From: an uncultured Collinsella sp.
Lineage (GTDB): Bacteria; Actinomycetota; Coriobacteriia; Coriobacteriales; Coriobacteriaceae
Direction: 5' to 3'
Assembly (NCBI GenBank): GCA_900550205.1
Contig: URRJ01000019.1
Coordinates: forward strand, 1 to 18,904
DNA length: 18,904 nucleotides
The notes under the pieces were generated by a model that ran no database searches, was not told where the DNA came from, and saw only the letters and a program-made list of their open reading frames with translations. The position numbers were made by a program, and so were the translations under genes. Below, piece by piece: positions 1-6,696 of the stretch. How positions within the stretch are numbered: the first letter of the stretch is position 1; every line of letters begins with the position of its first letter.

Positions 1-31
1 CGCCGTCCTGATCGGCCTCATGCGCCGCGCC

Positions 32-256
32 CTAGATGAGGCCCGCGTATGCGAGCAGGCTGTCACGGTTGACGTTCCAGCGGGTGCCCGTGTTCGAGGC
101 TTTGAGCTGTCCGCTTTGGCAGGCGCGGGCGATAGTCACGCGCGAGCGACGGGCGATAGCCGCCGCCTCGGGTGCCGTGAGCGGGTTGGGAATATCGGAA
201 TAGCGGCCCTCGTTCGCGGCTTTCCTGAGTTCGTCCAAATGTTCCTGAGTGCACAT
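32..256 (-). CDS. Excisionase-like small HTH DNA-binding protein
   Basis: A 74-residue protein. I chose the ATG at 256 because GGAGGG lies 8 nt upstream; an in-frame start at 334 has no such site and would run the gene into the terminator region. Residues from about 23 onward (PLTAPEAAAIARRSRVTIAR) form a helix-turn-helix of the MerR/excisionase type: 'T..EAA.....R.TI.RAC..G.L.A...G..W.V.RDSL'. This pattern is common in small Xis or replication-associated proteins of actinobacterial integrative elements. It lies on the same strand as the integrase, about 770 bp downstream of it, and is separated from the upstream gene by a hairpin. The likely role is recombination directionality or regulation of the element. 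It could equally be a plain HTH regulator, because the sequence cannot separate the two. Confidence 0.7.
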   Translation of the reverse strand: MCTQEHLDELRKAANEGRYSDIPNPLTAPEAAAIARRSRVTIARACQSGQLKASNTGTRWNVNRDSLLAYAGLI

Positions 257-339
257 GGGTATGTCCCTCCAGTGGTTCGGTTGCTTTCTCTCTGAGCGCT
301 CTGTAACGGTTATAGCCATGTTGCAACGAAACATAAAAT

Positions 340-374
340 AAGCGTCCTACCTGCGATTATTTAGTAGGACGCTT
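340..374 (-). terminator. Hairpin terminator between the coupled HTH gene and the xis-like gene
   Basis: A perfect 11-bp stem, AAGCGTCCTAC (340-350) with GTAGGACGCTT (364-374), has a 13-nt loop. Read on the minus strand it is followed by ATTTTATGTTT, which suits intrinsic termination of the integrase/HTH transcript coming from the right. The AT-rich loop contains ATTATTTAGT, which also occurs next to the att site (2370-2379). Confidence 0.6.
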
Positions 375-475
375 GTTTCTCGTCGTGTCGTTAAATATTC
401 GGTTCATTTGTGCTGGTGGTATGTCTCTGCAATTTAGCAATGCCTGTAGAAACGCCGCACGAACTGAAAAGATTT

Positions 476-1027
476 TCAGCCTTTGACGGCCTCGACAGCG
501 GCGACGGCCCTCGCTAGGTTATCTGCCGTCTCCGTATCCCCGTTGCATAGCAGCAGCCCGCGCATGACCTCCAGCAGTATATCGACCTGCGATTCTGTCA
601 ATTGCGTTAATGTCTCAGACACAAACCCACGTTTTGCCCTCGGCACGTCTATGGACACGATAGGGGCCATTCTTGGGGCAACATAGGCCGCAATATCCGC
701 GTCATGGTCGGCGGCTCCCCGCCGCCCAAGAATCTTTGATACCGCGTCAAGCACACGCTCGGCTTTGACCGGTTCGAGGTCGCCGCACCTCGTCCAGTTC
801 GTCACCGTCGCTTTGGATACTTGCAACTCGGCGGCTAGCTCTTTCCGGGGAATGTCGAATCTTTCGAGCAGTCCCGCAACGCCGCGCCCGCCGTCAATGA
901 AAGTCGAGAACGGGGGCACGCCGTAGCGCCCCGCCGCCTCAGTGAGTTTTTCGACGGCCTCGATATTCAACGAAAGCGCTATCGGTTTACCGTGTTTGTC
1001 CTGATATTCGATATAGTCCGCGCCCAT
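476..1027 (-). CDS. HTH (XRE-like) regulator coupled to the integrase
   Basis: A 183-residue protein starting at the ATG at 1027, which shares one base with the integrase stop codon (TGATG); a GTG directly upstream is a less likely start. Residues 1-45 begin 'MGADYIEYQDKHGKPIALSL' and do not resemble a known domain. Residues about 58-82 (FDIPRKELAAELQVSKATVT...) are a clear helix-turn-helix, and a mostly helical C-terminal part follows (135-183). The overlap with the integrase implies translational coupling, so it is probably a regulator of the element or an accessory of recombination. I do not recognise the specific family. Confidence 0.65.
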   Translation of the reverse strand: MGADYIEYQDKHGKPIALSLNIEAVEKLTEAAGRYGVPPFSTFIDGGRGVAGLLERFDIPRKELAAELQVSKATVTNWTRCGDLEPVKAERVLDAVSKILGRRGAADHDADIAAYVAPRMAPIVSIDVPRAKRGFVSETLTQLTESQVDILLEVMRGLLLCNGDTETADNLARAVAAVEAVKG

Positions 1028-2223
1028 CACGCCTCACCGCCCGACAAAACGGCCTGCATTGTCTGGGCCGCGCGTTGCTTGCCCTCGGCGGTCGCGTCGG
1101 CGTAGATGTTGAGCGTCATGGCCGCGTTGGAGTGCCCCATAGACGCCGAGATGGCCTTAATGTCCACGTGGGCGGCCACGGCCATGGTCGCAAACGTGTG
1201 CCGCAGGTCGTGGAACGTCGGGCGGGTTCCCCTCGTCCCTTTCAGCTCCAGCGCCTCGGCAAGATTGCGCCACCTCTGCCAAATCGTGTTTGGGCGCATG
1301 AAACCGCCGCGAATGTCCCCGAGCACGTAGAGCGCCCCGGTGAACGGCACGCCCGCAGCGAGGCAGGCGGCCTCCATCTCATCGCGCCGGGCCACGAGAT
1401 CGGCGGCAAGCTCTGAGCCGAAATACACCGCGCGGGCGCTGCCGTCGTTCTTGGGGTCTTTGGCGTAGAACCTCGTCCCGTCGCGGCCTATGCTGTCTTC
1501 CACCTTGAGCACGCCGCTATCGGTATCGACGTTCGACCACCGGAGGCCGCATATCTCGCCCTCCCTCATGCCCGTGTATAGGGCGATTTTGACCCCGAGC
1601 ATGGCGGGCGTCATGCCCGCCACCCTGAGCACCTCGCGCACGGTTCGCACGCCCTCGGCGGTAAGCGAGTTGGGGCGCGGGCGTCCGGCCTTGGGCGGCT
1701 TTACGCCTCGGGTCGGGTCTTTGCCCAACAAATCGGTATCGACGGCCTGATTGCACGCAGACCGTAGCAGCGTGAGGGCCTTTTTCATCGTGCCGGGGGC
1801 GTACGTCTCGCCCATCTTGGCGACCCACGCCCTCACCATGTCCGGGTTGAGGTCGGAAAGCGCCACCTCCCCGAGCAGCGGGGAAATGATGTTGTCGAGC
1901 AGACGCCCATACTCGTTGAACGTTGACGGGTCGATGCTCGGGCGCTTGCCGTCGATATAGCGGCGAACGTAGGCGGCCACGGTAAGCACCGTCTCCGGCT
2001 CGAACCCCAGAACGGCCAACGCCGAACCCTCGCGCTCCTTGCGCTCCTCCTCGGCGTTCAAGGCGGCTAGCCACGCCTCAGCCTCTTTCTGGGCGGCCCT
2101 CTTGCCCGTCGCGTCGAGCGTCTTTGAGCGCTTGCGCCACTTGCCGCCCTCGTCCTTGTACGAGGCCTCGGCAATGAGGCCGCGCCCCTTGCGCTCCCTG
2201 ACCCTGACCGTCGTATATCTCAT
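1027..2223 (-). CDS. int: Tyrosine recombinase (phage/ICE-type integrase)
   Basis: A 398-residue site-specific recombinase. The ATG at 2223 has GGAG 8 nt upstream; an upstream in-frame start (2322) would add residues encoded by the repeat region and looks wrong. The order is typical: an N-terminal arm-binding segment of about 70 residues (RYTTVRVRERKGRGLIAEAS...), a SAM-like core-binding domain (about 80-170) and a catalytic domain (about 185-390). The active-site set is visible: Arg220 in YTGMREGEICGLRW, a candidate Lys at 255 or 258, His338 and Arg341 in HDLRH, His364 in MGHSNAAMT, and nucleophile Tyr374 in NIYADA. It is intact. It lies about 160 bp from a tRNA-Gly 3' fragment and reads away from it, the usual geometry of an integrase beside its att site. 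Its downstream HTH partner overlaps its stop codon. Confidence 0.95.
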   Translation of the reverse strand: MRYTTVRVRERKGRGLIAEASYKDEGGKWRKRSKTLDATGKRAAQKEAEAWLAALNAEEERKEREGSALAVLGFEPETVLTVAAYVRRYIDGKRPSIDPSTFNEYGRLLDNIISPLLGEVALSDLNPDMVRAWVAKMGETYAPGTMKKALTLLRSACNQAVDTDLLGKDPTRGVKPPKAGRPRPNSLTAEGVRTVREVLRVAGMTPAMLGVKIALYTGMREGEICGLRWSNVDTDSGVLKVEDSIGRDGTRFYAKDPKNDGSARAVYFGSELAADLVARRDEMEAACLAAGVPFTGALYVLGDIRGGFMRPNTIWQRWRNLAEALELKGTRGTRPTFHDLRHTFATMAVAAHVDIKAISASMGHSNAAMTLNIYADATAEGKQRAAQTMQAVLSGGEA

Positions 2224-2247
2224 GGCAGATGCTCCGTTCACCCCGTG

Positions 2248-2301
2248 CGCCGCAAAATACGCCGCAATACCGCCGCAAAATCGTATGTTCCTCTTTGCGG
2301 C
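2248..2301. repeat. Short repeats GCCGCAA(AA) upstream of the integrase
   Basis: Three direct copies, CGCCGCAAAATA (2248), CGCCGCAATA (2260) and CGCCGCAAAATC (2271), are spaced 12 and 11 bp apart, about one helical turn. An inverted copy, TTTGCGGC, is at 2294-2301. They lie between the integrase start and the att junction, so integrase arm-type binding sites or an operator for int are the natural readings. That is inference. Confidence 0.55.
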
Positions 2302-2385
2302 ACGTTGCACATTATGGCACATAACGAACGTTTTACCTGCAACGATAGCGGCTCTTTTTATCTCTTTGAATTATTTAGTTGGAGA

Positions 2386-2430
2386 TTCCCAAGCTGACAC
2401 TCGCGGGTTCGAGTCCCGTTGCCCGCTCCA
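2386..2430 (+). other. Attachment site: 3' half of tRNA-Gly(CCC), anticodon loop to CCA
   Basis: The sequence runs from an anticodon loop TTCCCAA (2386-2392) through the 3' anticodon-stem strand GCTGA, a T arm GCGGG-TTCGAGT-CCCGT and an acceptor strand TGCCCGC, to discriminator T and encoded CCA (2428-2430). The 5' half is absent: the bases before 2386 (TTAGTTGGAGA) do not pair with the 3' stem or form a D arm. A 3' half without a 5' half beside an integrase gene is the duplicated tRNA end left by integration. The intact tRNA-Gly should therefore lie left of the window and the element should occupy everything between. Confidence 0.8.
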
Positions 2431-2441
2431 GTAAAAAGCAC

Positions 2442-2475
2442 AAGCACGGCACCATTACGGTGCCGTGCTTTTTTC
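2442..2475. terminator. Strong bidirectional terminator
   Basis: A 12-bp perfect stem, AAGCACGGCACC (2442-2453) with GGTGCCGTGCTT (2459-2470), has a 5-nt loop and is followed by TTTT on the plus strand. Read from the minus strand it is followed within a few bases by CTTTTTAC. It sits 12 nt after the tRNA-Gly fragment and 7 nt before the convergent tRNA-like sequence, so it can serve both. Confidence 0.8.
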
Positions 2476-2481
2476 AATAAA

Positions 2482-2574
2482 GTGCCGGGACTCGAACCCG
2501 CCAGGGTGCGAGCGTTAAGCAAATGAGCAAGTGTGAATTCTCACACTATGCCGTTAACCAACTCACTACGGTAC
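2482..2574 (-). pseudogene. Degenerate tRNA-like sequence, convergent with the tRNA-Gly fragment
   Basis: Read on the minus strand, 2574 to 2482 gives GTACCGTAG then AGTTGGTTAACGGCA (D-arm-like). A palindromic stretch GTGTGAGAATTCACAC stands where an anticodon arm would be, then a long variable region and a good T arm, GCGGGTTCGAGTCCCG. The 93-nt length resembles class II tRNAs. However, the anticodon stem-loop does not give a 7-nt loop with T33, the outermost T-stem pair is G-G, the acceptor strands (GTACCGT and CCGGCAC) pair only in part and would overlap the T stem, and CCA is not encoded. I read it as a decayed or recombined tRNA gene and cannot assign an amino acid. Confidence 0.35.
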
Positions 2575-2632
2575 GTTTGCATTCTGTTTGCGTTGAGGCT
2601 ATGGGCTTAACGGCGGTTAAAAGGTCGCCTCA

Positions 2633-4033
2633 CTAGGTGTTGGAGACAACCTTCTCGATGGCGATATCGATCTGCTCCTGCGCCAGCTTGGTAGCCTCGT
2701 TCTCAAGCCGGTCAGCCTTGGCCGAGGTGCTCACGCTCCTGTCCATAAGGTCGGCGATGGCGGATTCAGCGTCCGCGCCGAGGCGAGGGACGCGAATTTT
2801 TTTGATATCGATAGGGCTAAGTTGAGGCACCGAGGTTCCGTATGCGCAACGAACGACCGACGGCCTGCCAACGGTGGGACTGTTCAGAAAAGCGAGCAGG
2901 TAGCCAGTTCGAATCTTTGTAACGTCGGGATAGATTCTCAGCAGATGGTTGCTGCCAAACATTCCCTCATGATTCTCCGTGAGCAAAAGAGCTCGTCCTA
3001 GGATGCCGTACTTTTGACCAGAACATGCCATGACGAGAGTTCCCGGCTTTAGGATGTAACGCTCCCAGTTTTTAATGAGCTTGGCGTAAACAAATTTTGT
3101 CGGTTGAGTGTTAACGTCAAAGACCTCGGACACACCCACAAAGGGAACGTTGGAATCGCCATAAAACCGCTTGAAGCGAGGAAGCTCTTCGACGTCCTCT
3201 ACAAGTTCAGCAAGTGGCGCATACTCCATTACGTCAACCAATGAGTCTACGGCGCTTATGGAGCCGGCATAACTGTCAGCATCAAGGCGCGATCTGTTGT
3301 CAATAACTTTGGATAAACTCACCACGCATGTTCCTGCAGGACTTTCTGCCTCACAAGCAATACCGACCTCCTTCTCCAGCAGCTTAAACGCCTCGTCCCG
3401 CAGCCTCCATGCTTCGCCGCGCAGGCGTACTGCCTCGGTGGCTTTGTCGCCGATGGCTTTGCGCGTGGCCGCATCGGGCATGATGACCGGAAACTCGTTG
3501 GCGTGGGCCACCTCGATATGCTTGATCATGTGGCCGTACTGGGCCGCCCGCGCGATCTGCTTGAAGAAGTCCGTCTTCATGTACGCGTAGAGCCAGCCGT
3601 ACTCGGCCTGGTCCTTCGGCTCGATACGCAGCAGGTCGTGCGTGATGACCTTGTTCACGTGATGTGGGTACACGGCGGTAACGTTGCCTACCACGCCCGA
3701 GCACGAAAGTAGCAACCAATCCTGCTTGACGTATCTAGAATCAGCCTGGGGCACGAAGGGCGCTGCGAGCCACTTTCTCACACGGGGGAAGTCCTCGAAC
3801 ACCTGGCCGGCGGTAAAGAAGGGCAACCCCTTGCCTTCCGGCACGGTGTACCCCGTCAGTCTGTTCGGCTGCCAGATGTCGGCAAGGTCGCCAAGCCTCT
3901 TATGGTTGTCGCACTGGTTGGCGAGGCTCACGAAGCCATACCCGTCGCGCAGGTAGGTCGAGGCTTCGAGCCGCACGTCGCCGCCCAGCACGGTGGAAAG
4001 CCGGATGCTCTTCACCAAAGGTGCGTTCGTCAT
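2633..4033 (-). CDS. Specificity (S) subunit of a type I-like/BcgI-like restriction-modification system
   Basis: A 466-residue HsdS-like protein with two target-recognition domains. TRD1 runs roughly over residues 15-190 (with FFTAGQVFEDFP..., LLLSCSGVVGNVT, ITHDLLRI) and is followed by a helical spacer rich in RLRGEAWRLRDEAFKLLEKE. TRD2 runs over about 240-420 (with FVGVSEVFDVN, TLVMACSGQKYGILG, GSNHLLRIYPD) and is followed by a second helical tail. This TRD-helix-TRD-helix plan defines bipartite DNA recognition. The ATG at 4033 forms a 4-base ATGA overlap with the methyltransferase stop and has GGAGG 8 nt upstream; an ATG at 4048 overlaps that ribosome binding site and is rejected. The gene is intact, and no second hsdS or inverted TRD cassette is seen. 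Confidence 0.9.
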   Translation of the reverse strand: MTNAPLVKSIRLSTVLGGDVRLEASTYLRDGYGFVSLANQCDNHKRLGDLADIWQPNRLTGYTVPEGKGLPFFTAGQVFEDFPRVRKWLAAPFVPQADSRYVKQDWLLLSCSGVVGNVTAVYPHHVNKVITHDLLRIEPKDQAEYGWLYAYMKTDFFKQIARAAQYGHMIKHIEVAHANEFPVIMPDAATRKAIGDKATEAVRLRGEAWRLRDEAFKLLEKEVGIACEAESPAGTCVVSLSKVIDNRSRLDADSYAGSISAVDSLVDVMEYAPLAELVEDVEELPRFKRFYGDSNVPFVGVSEVFDVNTQPTKFVYAKLIKNWERYILKPGTLVMACSGQKYGILGRALLLTENHEGMFGSNHLLRIYPDVTKIRTGYLLAFLNSPTVGRPSVVRCAYGTSVPQLSPIDIKKIRVPRLGADAESAIADLMDRSVSTSAKADRLENEATKLAQEQIDIAIEKVVSNT

Positions 4034-6009
4034 TGGTCGCGCCTCCATTCAAGGAAGGCATCGGCTATTGCCATCGTCTCGTCATCCACCACACGCTCCG
4101 TCGAAGTGTGACCGCTCTCCTCCTCGGATCCCACCTTGCCTGTCACCGCGGTGGTCTGCTCCCGCACGATTGGGTAGCCGTCGTCGTCGCGCACGTAGGT
4201 GGTCTGTCCGCGTTTGTCGTGCCCCACGTGGTCGCAGATGGCCATGAACATCTTGTAATCCTGGAAGGTGCCGTCCTTGCAGTACGCCTCTTCCTCGCTG
4301 TCCCAGCGCCGCAGCACAAGGACAGATGTCTGCACGCCCACGTTGGGCTGGAAGGCGTCCGGGTGCATGTCCACCGAGCCCAGGATCTGTGCATGGCGCA
4401 AAATCCACTGGCGCACGTAGCCCAGACTCGGATTGCCCAGGATGCCATTGGGAATGACGAGCGCTGCTACGCCCACGCCGGGCTCAAGCAGGCGGACGCA
4501 TCGCTCGATGAAGAGGATCTCGGGCGGCTGGGATGAGAAGAGCTTAGGTTCCATCCTCCACTCGGCATCCTCCTCGAACCACGACCAGGTGTGTCCAAGG
4601 TCGAAGGATTCCAGAATCGCTGGGTCTTCGATGGGAATCTTGGAGCCAAAAGGCGGGTTGGTCATAATCGCCGTAACGCCGTGCCCCGGCTGCAGTGCCT
4701 TATTTGCCGCGACGTCGGCGGCGTCCAGGCGCAGCGCCTTCTGCAGCTTGGGCTCAAAGCCCGAGAACGGCTCGAGCGAGTTTGCGTGGAACAGCTGCCC
4801 TGTGCCGTCGTTGTTCATGACCATGTTCATCTTGGAAGCGCGTACCAAGATGGGATCAAAATCGATGCCCACTATGTGTTTGGACAGGAACTCGCGTTTG
4901 CGCGCGATCAGCGCCTCTTGCTTGGCGGTCTTGCTGCGTCCGCTCGCGTCGACGGAGTTGCCGATTTTCTCGAGCACGTAATTCATGGCCGTGACCAAAA
5001 AGCCGCAGGTGCCCATGGCGGGGTCGAGGATGACGTCGTTTTCGGATGGGTCGACCATCCGCACCATCATGTGACACATGTTGCGTGGTGTGAAGAATTG
5101 ACCTTTGTCGCCGCGCAGGTTGGAACCCACGATTGTCTCGTACGCGTGGCCCTTAACGTCCACGTCACTCTCGAGTAGGGAATACATTTGCAGCTGCGCC
5201 ACGATGTAGGCAAGCACGTCGTCGGTTAGCGCGATGTGCTCATCGGCCTTGAAGATTGTCTCGTACGACCGCTTGACGCTTCCAAAAAGTGCCTCGATGC
5301 GCTTGCGGCACTTCTTCTTACCCGCGGCGCCCTGGCGTTCGGTCGGCGTGATGTAGAACGTCGGCGTCTCGGAGTCGCGCTCGTCCTGAATTTTGCAGAA
5401 TATGATTTTGAGCAGTTCAAGGAATGCCTCGGCCTTTTGGATGCCTTGGTTTCCGGCGATGTAGTTGTGGCAGCGGCGGAACGAGTACAGCAGTGAGTCG
5501 CTGGCGGCGGGGCGCAGTTGGTCGAAGCGCGGCGCGTCGTCGGGTACCTCGCCGCCGGCATGCGGCAGGTCGGGCACAGCTTCGGGGCCGCGCTTGCCAG
5601 CATCGTCCACCACGTAACGGAAGGTGAGCAGCTCGTCGCCGTTGGTCCACATGCCGTAGGTAGAATTCATGCAGGCAGACGCATAGGAATGCATCTGGTC
5701 CACGCCGTCTTTTTTGCCCTTTGCCTTGGTCTTGGGGTCTTTACACTCGACGATGATGTAGATGTTCTCTTGGGTGTGCGCTTTTCCCGGCTCCCAGATG
5801 GCGACGTCGACCGCTTTTCGGTTGCTGCCGAACTTGATCGACTCCTCGACCCCGATTTGTTCCTTCTTGTAACCGTACTCACGCACGAGGGACTTTAGGA
5901 TTTCCTGGCGCACTCGCTCCTCGGGGGTGTCCCTGCGCTGCGTCACACCGTCGATGAAGTCCAGTATGGTCTCCGGCTGGATGATCGAAGCCTTGCTCAC
6001 TTGCGACAT
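4030..6009 (-). CDS. Fused restriction nuclease / N6-adenine DNA methyltransferase subunit (BcgI A-like)
   Basis: A 659-residue protein. Residues about 20-135 form an HsdR_N-type PD-(D/E)XK nuclease domain, with Asp68 (AVDVAIW) and Glu88-Cys-Lys90 (IYIIVECKDP) as the visible catalytic set. Residues about 170-290 are a helical linker typical of type I M subunits. The methyltransferase core follows: GQFFTPRNMC (303-312), the SAM-binding motif DPAMGTCGF (329-337), GIDFDP (381-386) and catalytic NPPF (451-454). A nuclease domain fused to a gamma-class N6-adenine methyltransferase, next to a two-TRD S subunit and without a helicase subunit, is the plan of BcgI-type type IIB/IIG enzymes, which cut without ATP-driven translocation. 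The start shares one base with the upstream regulator stop (TAATG) and the stop overlaps hsdS, so the three genes are translationally coupled. An M subunit of a type I system whose R gene lies elsewhere is the alternative. Confidence 0.88.
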   Translation of the reverse strand: MSQVSKASIIQPETILDFIDGVTQRRDTPEERVRQEILKSLVREYGYKKEQIGVEESIKFGSNRKAVDVAIWEPGKAHTQENIYIIVECKDPKTKAKGKKDGVDQMHSYASACMNSTYGMWTNGDELLTFRYVVDDAGKRGPEAVPDLPHAGGEVPDDAPRFDQLRPAASDSLLYSFRRCHNYIAGNQGIQKAEAFLELLKIIFCKIQDERDSETPTFYITPTERQGAAGKKKCRKRIEALFGSVKRSYETIFKADEHIALTDDVLAYIVAQLQMYSLLESDVDVKGHAYETIVGSNLRGDKGQFFTPRNMCHMMVRMVDPSENDVILDPAMGTCGFLVTAMNYVLEKIGNSVDASGRSKTAKQEALIARKREFLSKHIVGIDFDPILVRASKMNMVMNNDGTGQLFHANSLEPFSGFEPKLQKALRLDAADVAANKALQPGHGVTAIMTNPPFGSKIPIEDPAILESFDLGHTWSWFEEDAEWRMEPKLFSSQPPEILFIERCVRLLEPGVGVAALVIPNGILGNPSLGYVRQWILRHAQILGSVDMHPDAFQPNVGVQTSVLVLRRWDSEEEAYCKDGTFQDYKMFMAICDHVGHDKRGQTTYVRDDDGYPIVREQTTAVTGKVGSEEESGHTSTERVVDDETMAIADAFLEWRRDQ

Positions 6010-6236
6010 TACGATTCCGTCCTTCCAACCTTGGTGCTGCTGCCAACGTGCACGGGGCCGTCCGATGCGCCGCCCATCTCGCGGCTAATCAAATCTTTAA
6101 GAAACCCCTGTTTGTTCTCCTGTGCAGAGAGGAATGACCAGATCTCCTCTTCGGCGGGATAGAACCGCAGACAGAACTGCTGGGTCTTGTCGTGCTTGTA
6201 CTTACGATCGGCCCGCTTTTGAGCTTCTGACGGCAT
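6009..6236 (-). CDS. Small ribbon-helix-helix-like protein, putative controller of the restriction operon
   Basis: A 75-residue protein. The ATG at 6236 is preceded by GGGAGG with a short 4-nt gap; the in-frame ATG at 6254 lacks a ribosome binding site. The sequence MPSEAQKRADRKYKHDKTQQ, a beta-like FCLRFYP and two helices ending NKQGFLKDLISREM resemble a family of small Arc/MetJ-like proteins of Gram-positive mobile DNA, usually written 'EAQKRA..KY......Q......K....I...L....NKQGYIK.LI..D'. The last 20 residues are probably disordered. Its stop overlaps the start of the nuclease-methyltransferase gene. With the palindromic half-sites in its promoter, this suggests an autoregulator in the manner of C proteins. 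DNA binding is inferred from fold resemblance only. Confidence 0.6.
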   Translation of the reverse strand: MPSEAQKRADRKYKHDKTQQFCLRFYPAEEEIWSFLSAQENKQGFLKDLISREMGGASDGPVHVGSSTKVGRTES

Positions 6237-6275
6237 GACACCTCCCAAGGGCATAGCTTAGTCATAATAGGAATT

Positions 6276-6304
6276 AGTATAGGTCTATACCTAGATATAG
6301 ACAA
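6276..6304 (-). promoter_or_regulatory. Promoter of the restriction operon with embedded palindromic operator
   Basis: On the minus strand there is TTGTCT (6304-6299), a 17-bp spacer, then TATACT (6281-6276), a good sigma70-type promoter. The spacer and both boxes are filled by inverted TATAG/CTATA half-sites. GTATAG-GT-CTATAC (6277-6290) covers the -10 box, and GTCTATA-N6-TATAGAC (6283-6302) reaches the -35 box. A dimer bound to either palindrome would block RNA polymerase. The start codon of the regulator is about 40 bp downstream. Confidence 0.65.
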
Positions 6305-6363
6305 GCGAAATATCGCGAATCAGCAGGTAAAGGATGATTTTTAATTAAAGAAAAAGAAGCCAA

Positions 6364-6408
6364 CAACCGTAAAAACGGCCTCTAAGACGTTGGGCGTTTT
6401 TACGGTTG
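6364..6408 (-). terminator. Long hairpin, probable terminator of the ATP-binding protein gene
   Basis: A 14-bp perfect stem, CAACCGTAAAAACG (6364-6377) with CGTTTTTACGGTTG (6395-6408), has a 17-nt loop. On the minus strand it is followed by TTGGCTTCTTTTTCTTT, a pyrimidine-rich tract. It lies between the minus-strand gene ending at 6697 and the restriction promoter at 6304, so it would insulate the operon from read-through. Confidence 0.5.
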
Positions 6409-6696
6409 AGGAAGGTGGAACTTGAGAAATGGTCCGCCATGAGCGCTCCCTGCCGCTCATGCATGGAGTGGCAGGGAGCTATTGCTGTTGTATGAGACTG
6501 CCGTCTCTCAAGGTTGCAATGCCCGATTGGGTGTCGACTTCAGTTGGATCAACCATATGCGCTGTTGCCTGACGCTGTGCGATGCTAGGCGACGAAGGAT
6601 GTGTCCTATCACGACTGGCAGTCAGACACATTCTGGGCTAGTTGCGCACTTGGCTTGGAATGTACTTGTTTGGCAGAATCGAAATCGCGAGCCATA
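6409..6696. other. Noncoding stretch with two overlapping, mutually exclusive hairpins
   Basis: No convincing gene is seen. Hairpin A pairs CATGAGCG (6438-6445) with CGCTCATG (6454-6461). Hairpin B pairs GCTCCCTGCC (6445-6454) with GGCAGGGAGC (6470-6479). They share bases 6445 and 6454-6461, so they cannot form together. A small GAGAC-N4-GTCTC hairpin follows near 6493. The rest (about 6510-6696) shows no recognised structure; it is the 3' flank of the minus-strand ATP-binding gene. Confidence 0.4.

Noticed and set aside
20..295. Plus-strand open frame opposite the xis-like gene
   Set aside because: It lies antisense to a gene with a good ribosome binding site and a recognisable HTH, and its own translation has no domain features.
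2039..2434. Plus-strand open frame spanning the integrase start and the tRNA fragment
   Set aside because: It runs antisense to the integrase and ends by translating the tRNA-Gly fragment, so it is a chance frame.
2633..4033. Phase-variable hsdS by inversion
   Set aside because: Only one specificity gene is present, with no partial hsdS copy, inverted TRD repeats or invertase beside it.
4030..6009. Complete type I restriction system
   Set aside because: No helicase/translocase (HsdR motor) gene exists in the window, and the nuclease domain is fused to the methyltransferase.
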